This document shows positions 55,993-64,000 of a stretch of DNA of 64,000 nt, piece after piece. Position numbers and translations under genes: made by a program. The notes under the pieces were generated by a model. The model ran no database searches. It saw only the letters and a list, made by a program, of their open reading frames with translations, and was not told the origin of the DNA. This stretch comes from JBMNMU01 sp050953505 (GTDB lineage: Bacteria; Bacillota; Clostridia; Peptostreptococcales; Anaerovoracaceae): positions 1,674,001-1,738,000 of the forward strand of contig JBMNMU010000001.1 of NCBI GenBank assembly GCA_050953505.1, in the 5' to 3' direction. Position 1 is the stretch's first letter; every line of letters begins with the position of its first letter.

Positions 55993-58395
55993 TTATTGGC
56001 CGTAAATTCTAAAGTGATTTATCCCATTTTGCTTTAAAATATTTTTAATTTTATTATTTTGAATGTCTTTAAAGCTAAAAATTATGCTTTGGCAGGTTTT
56101 GGGATCCACTCTGATAGGGAAGAGCTCGTCTTTCCTGTCTTTCAGGTAATAACGCGTTTTCACGCAACTATTAGAATCCCTTGTTTTGCCCCCTTTGCCT
56201 AGGTTTTCTTTTGGGCAAACCTCCAGGTCTCCAATGAAACAATGCTCACTGATCATGACGGGAATTGGCCCGCCTATAGCCACCTCAGGTATGATGCCAT
56301 GAAAGTCCATCTCACAGATTTCTTCTACAGTAACCTCATGTGAGACCAAGGCTTCTTTAAGACCAAGCTCTCCTGCCAGATAAAAATCCTTACTATTATA
56401 TAGATTTAGTCCATAATCCCCATAAACATCTACGCCTGCAGCGGCAAAGGGTTCAATCCAGCCTAAATTCCCTACAGCAATACCATTTACTTTCGCTGCA
56501 TCAACAATCCTATCAAAGTTTCTGCGGATATAGTTATCATGCCAACCTTTTGTGATATTTGGTATTACAGGAACTATTTTAGGCTTCTCTTTATCCTTCC
56601 CAATTTCCTTTGACGCCACCTGATCATAGGGAAGGTAAATTCTGTCAACCGAAATTTCGTTTTTATCTAGCTCCTCCATATCCCATAAATACAAACTGAT
56701 TTTCTCTTTTGCAGGCACCAATTCTTCTTTCTTTTCCTGCTCCTTATTGGGTCGAACAACCTGAACATCCGGAATTCTTTCATTAGCTATCTTCCCCTCT
56801 TTCGAAGGGGTGAGTCTAACCTCTTTCATTTTTTCTAAAGTTCGCCTGCGTAGCTCATTTATTTTACTAAGAGGTAAAGCAACATCATCATCCATAACTA
56901 CTCGGATACTTTTTACACGGAAGGGAGTTCCACCGGTTTTAGCCAACTGACCTTCTATCACCTGCTTTGTAAGAGGCTTGTTTATTGCTTTATCAACAAT
57001 GTCCACGGAAGCTTCCGTAACCCTATTTCCATCTTCATCAAAAGCTATTAATGTGGCGGGAAGTCCAATGGTGGCAGAGAACTCAAATTCTATATCAATC
57101 TTTTTTAAATTCTTTTCCTCTTTACTGCTTTTCACCATGTAGCTATTCTTTCCCCGAGTCATTAGCTCTTGATCTATGATCTTATATATTTTATCTCCTT
57201 CTGTAACTTCACCCTTAATATCCCCCACCGTCACCACATCTCCAGCTGACGCCTTTTTCAGGTGGCTTTTCCCTTTTTCCATATAGGTTACAGTGGCACT
57301 GGTGAGGTTTTTATTTCTAACCTCTATAATATCCCCCATTGAAAGGTTCTTTTCTAGCTTTATGGTAATGAGGGAGGCTCCTTTGCCTTTATTCCTCTTT
57401 TGTTTTAAAACCTGGCCTACACTTCCTAAATAAACACCCTGGTGTTTAGGCAACATGCCAGACATAAGGTCTTTGCCAGGATTTGAAAAAAGATAACCCT
57501 CAGTAAATCCCCCTCGGTTAAAAATTTGAAGAAGGGCTTCCATATCTTTATCTTCCACTGTATAATTCCCTTTTTCTTTGTATAAATCCAGGTACTTTCT
57601 ATATATTCCGGTAACAATTGCCACATACTCCGGAGATTTCATTCTTCCTTCTATTTTAAGAGATGCTACCCCAGCTTGAGATAGCTTATCTAAATGCTCT
57701 ATGGTGCATAGATCCTTGGGACTTAAGACATAAGGTACATGATTAATCTTTTTCAGTCTGCCCTTCTGGGTCAAATCCTCTTGGTAGACACTATAAGGAA
57801 GCCTGCAGGGTTGCGCACAACAACCACGATTACCACTACGCCCTCCGATTTCATTGCTCATCTGGCATTGACCGGAATAGCAAATGCAAAGGGCACCATG
57901 AACAAAAACCTCGATATCCAGCAGCTTCTCCTCTGTAATAGCCTTTATTTCTTCCAATCCCAGCTCTCTGGCTAAAACCACTCTTGAAAACCCTAATTTC
58001 TTGGCTGCTTTTACCCCTTCAATATTATAAATCGTCCCTTGAGTGGATAAGTGAATATCCATATCTGGAATCCTTTTTTTGATTAGCTGTGCCAAGCTTA
58101 GCTCTTGAAGAATCAATGCATCTACACCGTTTTCGTACAACCATTGGGCATAATCTAAGGCTTCTGGAAGCTCTTTATCAGATAAAAGAGTGTTCATGGT
58201 AACATACAGCTTTGCCCCTCGCAAATGGGCATAGGCTACTCCTTCTAGCAACTCTTCATCATTGAAATTATCAGCATTTATTCTTGCATTAAACAACTTC
58301 CCACCCATATAGACGGCATCGGCGCCATTTTCCACAGCCGCAATTAACTGTTCTAAGCCGCCCGCTGGGGCAAGAAGTTCCGGTATCTTAATCAT
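55993..58395 (-). CDS. U32 family protein with DUF3656 insertion
   Basis: An 800-residue protein. The N-terminal U32 barrel begins PELLAPAGGLEQLIAAVENG and carries the iron-sulfur cysteines in FVHGALCICYSGQCQMSN, NRGCCAQPCRLPY and SLKIEGRMKSPEYVA. A DUF3656-type beta-rich region occupies about 330-520, then a charged linker and a second barrel-like part with CFIGDLEVCP and a late cysteine (CQSIIFSF). Relatives include RlhA (23S rRNA C2501 hydroxylation) and tRNA-hydroxylating TrhP, so an RNA-hydroxylation role is more likely than proteolysis; the exact substrate is unknown. Starts with ATG at 58395. Confidence 0.88.
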   Translation of the reverse strand: MIKIPELLAPAGGLEQLIAAVENGADAVYMGGKLFNARINADNFNDEELLEGVAYAHLRGAKLYVTMNTLLSDKELPEALDYAQWLYENGVDALILQELSLAQLIKKRIPDMDIHLSTQGTIYNIEGVKAAKKLGFSRVVLARELGLEEIKAITEEKLLDIEVFVHGALCICYSGQCQMSNEIGGRSGNRGCCAQPCRLPYSVYQEDLTQKGRLKKINHVPYVLSPKDLCTIEHLDKLSQAGVASLKIEGRMKSPEYVAIVTGIYRKYLDLYKEKGNYTVEDKDMEALLQIFNRGGFTEGYLFSNPGKDLMSGMLPKHQGVYLGSVGQVLKQKRNKGKGASLITIKLEKNLSMGDIIEVRNKNLTSATVTYMEKGKSHLKKASAGDVVTVGDIKGEVTEGDKIYKIIDQELMTRGKNSYMVKSSKEEKNLKKIDIEFEFSATIGLPATLIAFDEDGNRVTEASVDIVDKAINKPLTKQVIEGQLAKTGGTPFRVKSIRVVMDDDVALPLSKINELRRRTLEKMKEVRLTPSKEGKIANERIPDVQVVRPNKEQEKKEELVPAKEKISLYLWDMEELDKNEISVDRIYLPYDQVASKEIGKDKEKPKIVPVIPNITKGWHDNYIRRNFDRIVDAAKVNGIAVGNLGWIEPFAAAGVDVYGDYGLNLYNSKDFYLAGELGLKEALVSHEVTVEEICEMDFHGIIPEVAIGGPIPVMISEHCFIGDLEVCPKENLGKGGKTRDSNSCVKTRYYLKDRKDELFPIRVDPKTCQSIIFSFKDIQNNKIKNILKQNGINHFRIYGQ

Positions 58396-58556
58396 TTTAT
58401 CTCCTAGTTGTATTATAGTTGAACGCTATGTTCAATTGCCTAAAGTTATCATAAATATTAATTGTTAAAAGTGTCATATTAATAATATTCAAATTATGCT
58501 TTTTACGTAAAAAATTTTACCAGATTCAAGGATTCTTCGAAAGGGTGACAGCTTAA

Positions 58557-59738
58557 ATGAGGAAAATTAAAGAGCTTTTTCAGGATTGGAAATATGTAAG
58601 AATCTGTTTATATATTGTTGCTACCGCTGTCTTACTATATATCCTATATCTTGTAATTGGAAATCTTGGTCATATTTTAAAAGTAGCTGTTACCATCCTT
58701 CAAAGTATATTCTCTGCATTCTCACCTCTTATTATTGGTATTATTATTGCATATTTATTAAGCCCCTTCGTTGATATGATTGATAAAAAAGTCGTTTCCA
58801 AGTTAATTACTAAGCTGCCAGACGACCCTATCAAGTTAGAGAAGTGGCTTGGATTAAGGAGAACAATCAGTGTACTGATTGCGTTTCTTCTAGTTTTTCT
58901 TTTTATTTTTATCATTTTATATGCTTTTGCCGTACTCATAGTAGGAGATTTGTTTTTTACCAGTCTCCATAGTATGGTGGACAGTATCGTTGCTTATTTT
59001 TCTAGATTTGAGTTTGCTCTAGGCGAAGGGGCACAAAATCTACCGCCCAGCATTATTGAAGAAGGGCTTCATGATGTTGTTAATACGGGCATAAATTGGG
59101 TTAATAAAAAAATCACCTCATCCAACCTTATTCCGTTTTTATCTAAATTAGGCGGGAGTTTATTTAATCTATTCATAGGAATAGTTGCCAGTATTTATCT
59201 TCTTAAGGATAAAGACTTTTTTATCAGACTTTGCAGAAAGGCCCTTCATCTAATATTACCCATGAAGGTGCATGGTAAAACAAGGGAAGCATTGTCAGAC
59301 ATAAACATAGTGGTATCTCAGTTTATACGAGGGCAGCTTTTGGCTGCGCTTACAGTTGCTATTATGTCCTCTATAGGTTTTACTCTCATTGGACTTGAAT
59401 TTGCTGTATTTATTGGTTGTTTTGGCGGGTTACTCAATATTATTCCATATTTTGGCCCCGTAATTAGTGCTATTGCCGCAGCAATAGTGGGGTTTCTTAC
59501 CGATGGAATTTCCCAAGGTCTCCTTGCCATCATTGTAGTTATTGTTGTGCAGCAAATTGATAGCAACATTACTTTCCCCAGGATTGTGGGTTCTACTATC
59601 GGGCTACATCCTTTGTTTATATTGATTTCCGTCGTGGTAGGCGGTTATTATGGAGGATTGCTAGGAATGATTATAGCCGTACCCATCGCCGCAATTATCA
59701 AAGTGTTATTGGTAAAGATAGTGAAAAATATTAACTGA
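58557..59738 (+). CDS. AI-2E (TqsA/PerM) family transporter
   Basis: A 393-residue membrane protein with about eight helices. SAFSPLIIGIIIAYLLSPFVD near the N-terminus, QFIRGQLLAALTVAIMSSIGFTLIGL, GGLLNIIPYFGPVIS and GSTIGLHPLFILISVVVGG are the family blocks. Members export signalling molecules or act as Na+/H+ antiporters; the substrate is not predictable. ATG 58557 follows GAAAGGGTG. Its stop codon lies within the 5' arm of its own terminator. Confidence 0.9.
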   Translation: MRKIKELFQDWKYVRICLYIVATAVLLYILYLVIGNLGHILKVAVTILQSIFSAFSPLIIGIIIAYLLSPFVDMIDKKVVSKLITKLPDDPIKLEKWLGLRRTISVLIAFLLVFLFIFIILYAFAVLIVGDLFFTSLHSMVDSIVAYFSRFEFALGEGAQNLPPSIIEEGLHDVVNTGINWVNKKITSSNLIPFLSKLGGSLFNLFIGIVASIYLLKDKDFFIRLCRKALHLILPMKVHGKTREALSDINIVVSQFIRGQLLAALTVAIMSSIGFTLIGLEFAVFIGCFGGLLNIIPYFGPVISAIAAAIVGFLTDGISQGLLAIIVVIVVQQIDSNITFPRIVGSTIGLHPLFILISVVVGGYYGGLLGMIIAVPIAAIIKVLLVKIVKNIN

Positions 59739-59768
59739 GCCAACAGAAATCGTTGACTCAGTATTTTC
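59735..59768 (+). terminator. Terminator of the AI-2E family gene
   Basis: CTGAGCCAAC pairs with GTTGACTCAG (small internal mismatch) and is followed by TATTTTC. The TGA stop of the gene lies in the first arm. Confidence 0.7.
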
Positions 59769-59788
59769 GTCAGAATACCCTATGTATT

Positions 59789-60775
59789 TTAAAGCATAGC
59801 CACTAGAACTGCCTTAATGGTATGCATCCTGTTCTCTGCTTCATCAAATACTACGGAGTGCTCACTTCTAAACACTTCATCAGAAACCTCTCTGATATCA
59901 TATCCCTTTTCTTTCCATTCCTTTGCAAGTTTTGTTTCAAAATCATGGAAGGCTGGCAGGCAATGAAGGAAGAGTACATTTGGATTTTCTGTTTGTTTTA
60001 TCATTTCCATTGTTACTTTATATGGTGAAAGCATCTGGATCTTTTCAGGTATTCCATCTTCCTCTCCCATGGAAACCCACACATCGGTATAAATGACATC
60101 CGCACCTTTTAAGGAATCCACTGAGCTTGTTACTTCTATCTTTCCACCAGTTTCAGCTGCTACCTTGCGAGCTTTCTCTAAAAGGTCCTTATCAACTTCC
60201 AGTTCATCGGGACCGTAAGCCACATAATGCATTCCCATTTTTGCACACCCATACATCCAAGCATAGGACATATTGTTTCTGATATCTCCACAGAATACTA
60301 CTTTACATTGATTCAAGGGTTTAGAAATGTGTTCCTCCATGGTCATCAAATCAGCCAGCACTTGTGTGGGATGATCCGTCGTTGTCAGCCCATTAAATAC
60401 TGGTATTCCCGAATGCTCTTTAAGGCATTCTACGATTTCTTGACCATAGCCTCGATATTCAATGCCGTCATAAAATCTTCCAAAAACCTTTGCAGTATCT
60501 TCTATAGATTCTTTTTTACCAACCTGGGAGCTTTTCGCGTCTAAATATGTAACATGAGCTCCTTCGTCTAAGCACGCTACTTCAAAGGCACATCTTGTTC
60601 TAGTTGAGGTTTTTTCAAAAATCAGTACTACGTTTTTATTTTTCAGTAAATAATCGTAAACTCCAGCTTTTTTCTTGGCTTTCAACTTATGGGCAAGATC
60701 CAGTAAGTATCTAATTTCTTCAGGAGTAAAGTCCATTAAGCTAAGAAAGCTTCTTCCTTTCAATTGTTTTTCCAT
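59789..60775 (-). CDS. argF: Ornithine carbamoyltransferase
   Basis: A 328-residue transferase forming citrulline from ornithine and carbamoyl phosphate, or the reverse in the arginine deiminase route. FEKTSTRTRCAFEVAC holds the carbamoyl-phosphate loop, DHPTQVLADLMTMEEH the ornithine-side helix, and FLHCLPAFHD the HCLP motif. No arcA, arcC or arg biosynthesis genes are adjacent, so anabolic and catabolic (arcB) roles cannot be separated here. ATG 60775 follows AGAGGAGA. Confidence 0.93.
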   Translation of the reverse strand: MEKQLKGRSFLSLMDFTPEEIRYLLDLAHKLKAKKKAGVYDYLLKNKNVVLIFEKTSTRTRCAFEVACLDEGAHVTYLDAKSSQVGKKESIEDTAKVFGRFYDGIEYRGYGQEIVECLKEHSGIPVFNGLTTTDHPTQVLADLMTMEEHISKPLNQCKVVFCGDIRNNMSYAWMYGCAKMGMHYVAYGPDELEVDKDLLEKARKVAAETGGKIEVTSSVDSLKGADVIYTDVWVSMGEEDGIPEKIQMLSPYKVTMEMIKQTENPNVLFLHCLPAFHDFETKLAKEWKEKGYDIREVSDEVFRSEHSVVFDEAENRMHTIKAVLVAML

Positions 60776-60824
60776 CTAGCCATCTCCTCTTTCATATAAA
60801 TTTCATGATTTTTCAGGCGGCGGC

Positions 60825-61427
60825 TTAACCACCTTTTTCAGGGCTCATAAAGTATTCCTGTAAAAGCTTTTGCGCCAGATACTTTTGAGCATCAGCTTTG
60901 ATGGCCAAGTTTACAATAAGCATAAATAACTCTACCATGTCATCATCGGAAAGCTCCGCTTCGCTAAGGTGATGTTTGATCGTTTTGATATCCTCTTTAG
61001 TGTCGCTAAGAAGGCTTTGTAGCTCCGTTTCTTGTAATGTAGAGAGTCCCTCATAAATACTCATCAAATTGATTTTGTCATCAAATTCAGAGTTGTAATT
61101 GCTGATAAGAGGTTTCATTAGCTTCTCTATTTCCCCCATTTGGAAGGACCCCTTGAGATAATAGATGATAGTCAAGAGAACCATATGGTCCCTTGTATAT
61201 TTTTTATTCTCGGGGCGGGGGAGCATCTTATGCTTTACGTAGTTTCCAATCATGGTTTTAGTAATAACTTGGTCGTTTTTCTTTTTCTTATAGATCTTCA
61301 GCTCTTCATTCATAAAAGCAGCTGCTTGATCCATATAAATATCTAAATCAGGGAACCTTTCTAATGGGATAAAACCTTCAGCTGCTAGTTCTTCAATCTT
61401 TAGTTTAAGATATTCTTCGTATCTCAT
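60825..61427 (-). CDS. DUF1836 domain protein
   Basis: A 200-residue protein. The region VITKTMIGNYVKHKMLPRPENKKYTRDHM resembles a MerR-like winged helix, and the family PF08876 (DUF1836) is widespread in Clostridia. ATG 61427 follows GGAGGGTT; the frame further upstream to 61508 runs through an intergenic repeat and is not coding. Function is unknown; a DNA-binding regulator is plausible. Confidence 0.85.
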   Translation of the reverse strand: MRYEEYLKLKIEELAAEGFIPLERFPDLDIYMDQAAAFMNEELKIYKKKKNDQVITKTMIGNYVKHKMLPRPENKKYTRDHMVLLTIIYYLKGSFQMGEIEKLMKPLISNYNSEFDDKINLMSIYEGLSTLQETELQSLLSDTKEDIKTIKHHLSEAELSDDDMVELFMLIVNLAIKADAQKYLAQKLLQEYFMSPEKGG

Positions 61428-61651
61428 ATATCCAACCCTCCATATATATGGTGCCCTCATCCATGATGTGATTTCATTTGCATGATGTCTGACACCTTTT
61501 CCACGCAAGACACCTATTCTATTGTTGACGTTATTAATATCTTTATTGTAGGTTATTCATTAACTCGTGTCAATGTTTTCCATACTGGATTGGGTGGCTC
61601 TAAGATATGAAGTTCCAGGCGGAGGCATTGGGAGCGGTACGAACAATAAAA

Positions 61652-62794
61652 CTAGGCATTTCTTGGTGGTTTTGTTCCATAGTATTGATAATAGCAGGCC
61701 TCAAGCCTTCCATTGTAAAGTTTCCTTCTTCTGTTGGCGGGTTTTCCAAAGGTTAGCTGCTCAAATTCCTTATCTGTAGTTATTAGATAAAGGGACCAAG
61801 TTGGATTACCTTTAAAAAGTCTCGTCAATTCCTTATAAATTTTGTGGATTTCTTCTTTTTCACCGATTCGCTCTCCATAAGGCGGGTTGCAAATCATAAT
61901 GCCATAATCCTCTGTGAATGTCAGATTCTTTATAGGTTGGATTTTAAACTGGATGCAATCGTCTACACCTGCCTCTAGAGCATTTTCTCTGGCTGCTTTT
62001 ATAGCCTCCGGATTTATATCATAGCCCTGTATCCTGATATCTTTTTCATAATCAATGGCTTCAAAGGCCAGTTTCCTTTCCTCTTTCCAGAGCTCCTTGG
62101 GAATGTTGGGCCAGTTCTCTGCTGCGAATTTCCTACTTAGCCCCGGTGCCATATTTCTTTCTATCATAGCTGCTTCGATGGGAATTGTGCCTGAACCGCA
62201 AAAGGGATCTACCAGTAAACGACCTTCTTTCCAAAAGGAAAGCTGCACCATTGCTGCCGCCAGTGTCTCTTTAATAGGAGCTGCAACATCCCGGACTCTA
62301 TAGCCCCTTTTATGCAATCCGGCCCCTGTGGTATCTATAGTGATAGTCACCCTGTCCTTTAGGATGGTAACCCTAATAGTATATTCCGGTCCCGTCTCAT
62401 CGAACCATTCTTTCATGTAAGTTTCTTTCAATTTTTCTACAATTGCCTTTTTTACAATAGATTGACAGTCTGGAACACTATAAAGCTTTGATTTCACAGA
62501 GCTGCCTGTTACCGTGAACTTACCGTCTTCGGGAATCCATTGCTCCCAAGGCAGAGCCTTAGCCTGTTGGAATAGCTCCTCAAAAGAATAAGCTTTAAAC
62601 TCACCTAGCTTAACAAGAACTCTATCAGCACAACGAAGCCATAAGTTTGATTTTACAATTGCCCTTTCATCACCGGTATAGGTAATCTTCGCATCCTCAG
62701 ATTGAATCACTTTAAAACCCAGTGCCTCTATTTCCCTTTTCACCACTGCCTCAAGGCCAAAGGTAGCTGTAGCAATAAGATCTAGTTTTGCCAA
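61652..62794 (-). CDS. THUMP-domain 23S rRNA guanine-N2 methyltransferase (RlmL-N/YpsC type)
   Basis: A 380-residue RNA methyltransferase. It has an N-terminal ferredoxin-like/THUMP region (LDLIATATFGLEAVVKREIE, then about 60-155), a linker GAGLHKRGYRVRDVAAPIKETLAAAM, motif I LLVDPFCGSGTIPIEAAMI, and the NPPY-type motif MICNPPYGERIG. It is the Firmicute YpsC group, similar to the N-terminal half of E. coli RlmL (G2445). I choose TTG 62794, 7 bases after GAGGGGG; the ATG at 62800 is only 1 base from that site. Confidence 0.9.
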   Translation of the reverse strand: MAKLDLIATATFGLEAVVKREIEALGFKVIQSEDAKITYTGDERAIVKSNLWLRCADRVLVKLGEFKAYSFEELFQQAKALPWEQWIPEDGKFTVTGSSVKSKLYSVPDCQSIVKKAIVEKLKETYMKEWFDETGPEYTIRVTILKDRVTITIDTTGAGLHKRGYRVRDVAAPIKETLAAAMVQLSFWKEGRLLVDPFCGSGTIPIEAAMIERNMAPGLSRKFAAENWPNIPKELWKEERKLAFEAIDYEKDIRIQGYDINPEAIKAARENALEAGVDDCIQFKIQPIKNLTFTEDYGIMICNPPYGERIGEKEEIHKIYKELTRLFKGNPTWSLYLITTDKEFEQLTFGKPANRRRKLYNGRLEACYYQYYGTKPPRNA

Positions 62795-62905
62795 TGTCAT
62801 TCCCCCTCTGCATTCTCCAGTTTTATATAGTAGGAAACAATTTCCACCACCATATAAAACTAGAGCCATAGACCTGACATCTATGGCTTTCATTGCTTTT
62901 TATGT

Positions 62906-63925
62906 CTAATAAGGCCTTCTACGATTCATCTGATTATTCTCTATTGCATCAATAGAGTTCAGCGCCTTTCCTGTGCCAATAGCTACGCAGGACTTAGGGT
63001 CCTCAGCTATAGTAACTTTAATGCCTGTCCTCTCCTCAATTCTCTTGTCTACACCATACAGCAGTGCTCCTCCACCAGTCAGTACGATACCGCTATTGCT
63101 AATATCCGCAGATAATTCTGGCGGTGTACGCTCTAATACGGCATGAGCAACCTCACATATTACTTGAAGAGGTTCATCCAAGGCTTCCAGCATTTCTGCA
63201 GAGGATACTTCCACGGATTTTGGTAAGCCTGTAACTAAGTCTCGCCCTCGGCATTCTTTTATCACCTGCTCCTCTCTCGGATAAGCAGTTCCAATAGTCA
63301 TTTTCATTTCTTCCGCAGTTCGCTCACCAATATAAAGCTTGTGCTCTTTTCTCATATACTTGATAATAGCTTCGTCGAAATTATCTCCAGCCATTTTTAC
63401 AGAGGTACTTGTAACAATGCCTCCCAGAGAAATTACAGCAACATCTGTGGTTCCACCACCAATATCGATGATCATGATGCCGTCTGGCTTTGAAATGTCA
63501 AGGCCAGCACCAATGGCTGCAGCAACAGGCTCTTCCATAAGGTATACGGATTTTCCGCCCGCTTGAAGGGCTGCTTCTCTAACGGCTCTTTTTTCAACCT
63601 CTGTTACACCACTAGGCACACATACCATTATTCTCGGCTTAAAAAATCTACTACTTCCGCATGTCTTTTTTATAAAGTACTTCAGCAATCTTTCTGTCAC
63701 ATCATAGTCAGAAATTACGCCGTCTTTTAGGGGACGTACTGCTATAATATTTGCCGGGGTTCTTCCCAACATTTGTCTAGCTTCTTCACCTACAGCCAAA
63801 ATGTCGTTTGTGTCTCTATTAATAGCAACAACAGATGGCTCGTCTAAAACGATCCCTTTACCTTTTATATAAACCAGTACGTTTGCTGTTCCTAAGTCTA
63901 TGCTAACTTCACCTGAAAATCCCAA
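62906..63925 (-). CDS. mreB: MreB/Mbl family rod-shape actin
   Basis: A 339-residue bacterial actin organising lateral cell-wall synthesis at the inner membrane. SIDLGTANVLVYIKGKGIVLDEPSVVAI is phosphate 1, MIIDIGGGTTDVAVISLGGIV phosphate 2, and VLTGGGALLYGVDKRIEE the adenosine motif; AVGEEARQMLGRTP and ERTPPELSADI are MreB-specific. GTANVL recalls Mbl, while CVPSGVTEVEKRAV recalls MreB, so the paralogue is uncertain. It starts with TTG at 63925 after GGAGGGA. Confidence 0.94.
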   Translation of the reverse strand: MGFSGEVSIDLGTANVLVYIKGKGIVLDEPSVVAINRDTNDILAVGEEARQMLGRTPANIIAVRPLKDGVISDYDVTERLLKYFIKKTCGSSRFFKPRIMVCVPSGVTEVEKRAVREAALQAGGKSVYLMEEPVAAAIGAGLDISKPDGIMIIDIGGGTTDVAVISLGGIVTSTSVKMAGDNFDEAIIKYMRKEHKLYIGERTAEEMKMTIGTAYPREEQVIKECRGRDLVTGLPKSVEVSSAEMLEALDEPLQVICEVAHAVLERTPPELSADISNSGIVLTGGGALLYGVDKRIEERTGIKVTIAEDPKSCVAIGTGKALNSIDAIENNQMNRRRPY

Positions 63926-64000
63926 AATAATCCCTCCTATTATTTGTTGAGTTCTAAATATAATGCACTTTATTTCTCATTTATATTTATCTTTTACTTT

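Noticed and set aside
61428..61651. Extension of the DUF1836 gene or a small gene
   Set aside because: The only frame passes through a GTGTCTGACACC repeat remnant and lacks a ribosome site; nothing else is supported there.

Overview
The window reads as chromosomal DNA of an anaerobic, endospore-forming member of the Clostridia. The sporulation genes spoVT, spoVG, spoIID, spmA, spmB and ricT point to a spore former. Pyruvate:ferredoxin oxidoreductase, corrinoid methyltransferase genes and a (R)-2-hydroxyacyl-CoA dehydratase-type activase set point to strict anaerobiosis. I cannot name a genus from the sequence alone.

Layout. 1-2.8 kb: a truncated MFS gene, a DUF421/DUF4363 membrane pair, and a folate ECF S-component behind a tetrahydrofolate riboswitch. 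2.9-5.8 kb: three overlapping genes forming a split BadF/DUF2229 activase module. 5.9-21.8 kb: the conserved Firmicute housekeeping block (rqcP, hup, mazG, SpoVB-like flippase, deaminase, spoVT, mnmM, prsA, mfd, pth, prs, a solo GlmU acetyltransferase domain, murC, purR, spoVG). It resembles the B. subtilis purR-spoVG-glmU-prs-pth-mfd-spoVT-yabMNO region, but purR-spoVG is divergent and murC is inserted. 21.8-25 kb: two copies of one ISL3-family insertion sequence, each with its own perfect 8-bp target duplication, inserted around the spoVG terminator. 25-29.7 kb: spoIID, murA, spmAB, a small membrane protein and an AbrB-like regulator.

29.7-38.2 kb is the most distinctive part. Two divergent corrinoid/URO-D methyltransferase modules flank a GntR-UTRA regulator and two palindromic sites that share a TGTATATACA core. 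One side encodes a corrinoid protein, a URO-D protein, a 54-residue small protein and a URO-D protein fused to a thioredoxin domain. The other side encodes the regulator, a second corrinoid protein, a DUF1638 protein, a third URO-D protein and a CobW GTPase. The substrate is unknown.

38.3-43.9 kb: trmN6-like methyltransferase, ricT, holB, tmk with an overlapping small membrane ORF, and a PAS-GAF histidine kinase. 44.3-49.95 kb: a complete rRNA operon on the minus strand (16S, tRNA-Ala, 23S, 5S) with three tandem sigma-A-type promoters and a terminator. 50-64 kb: nhaC, pyruvate:ferredoxin oxidoreductase, a U32 protein, an AI-2E family transporter, ornithine carbamoyltransferase, a DUF1836 protein, a THUMP-domain rRNA methyltransferase and an MreB-family actin.

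Palindromic repeats recur between genes, and two of them supply the last codons and stop of the neighbouring gene.
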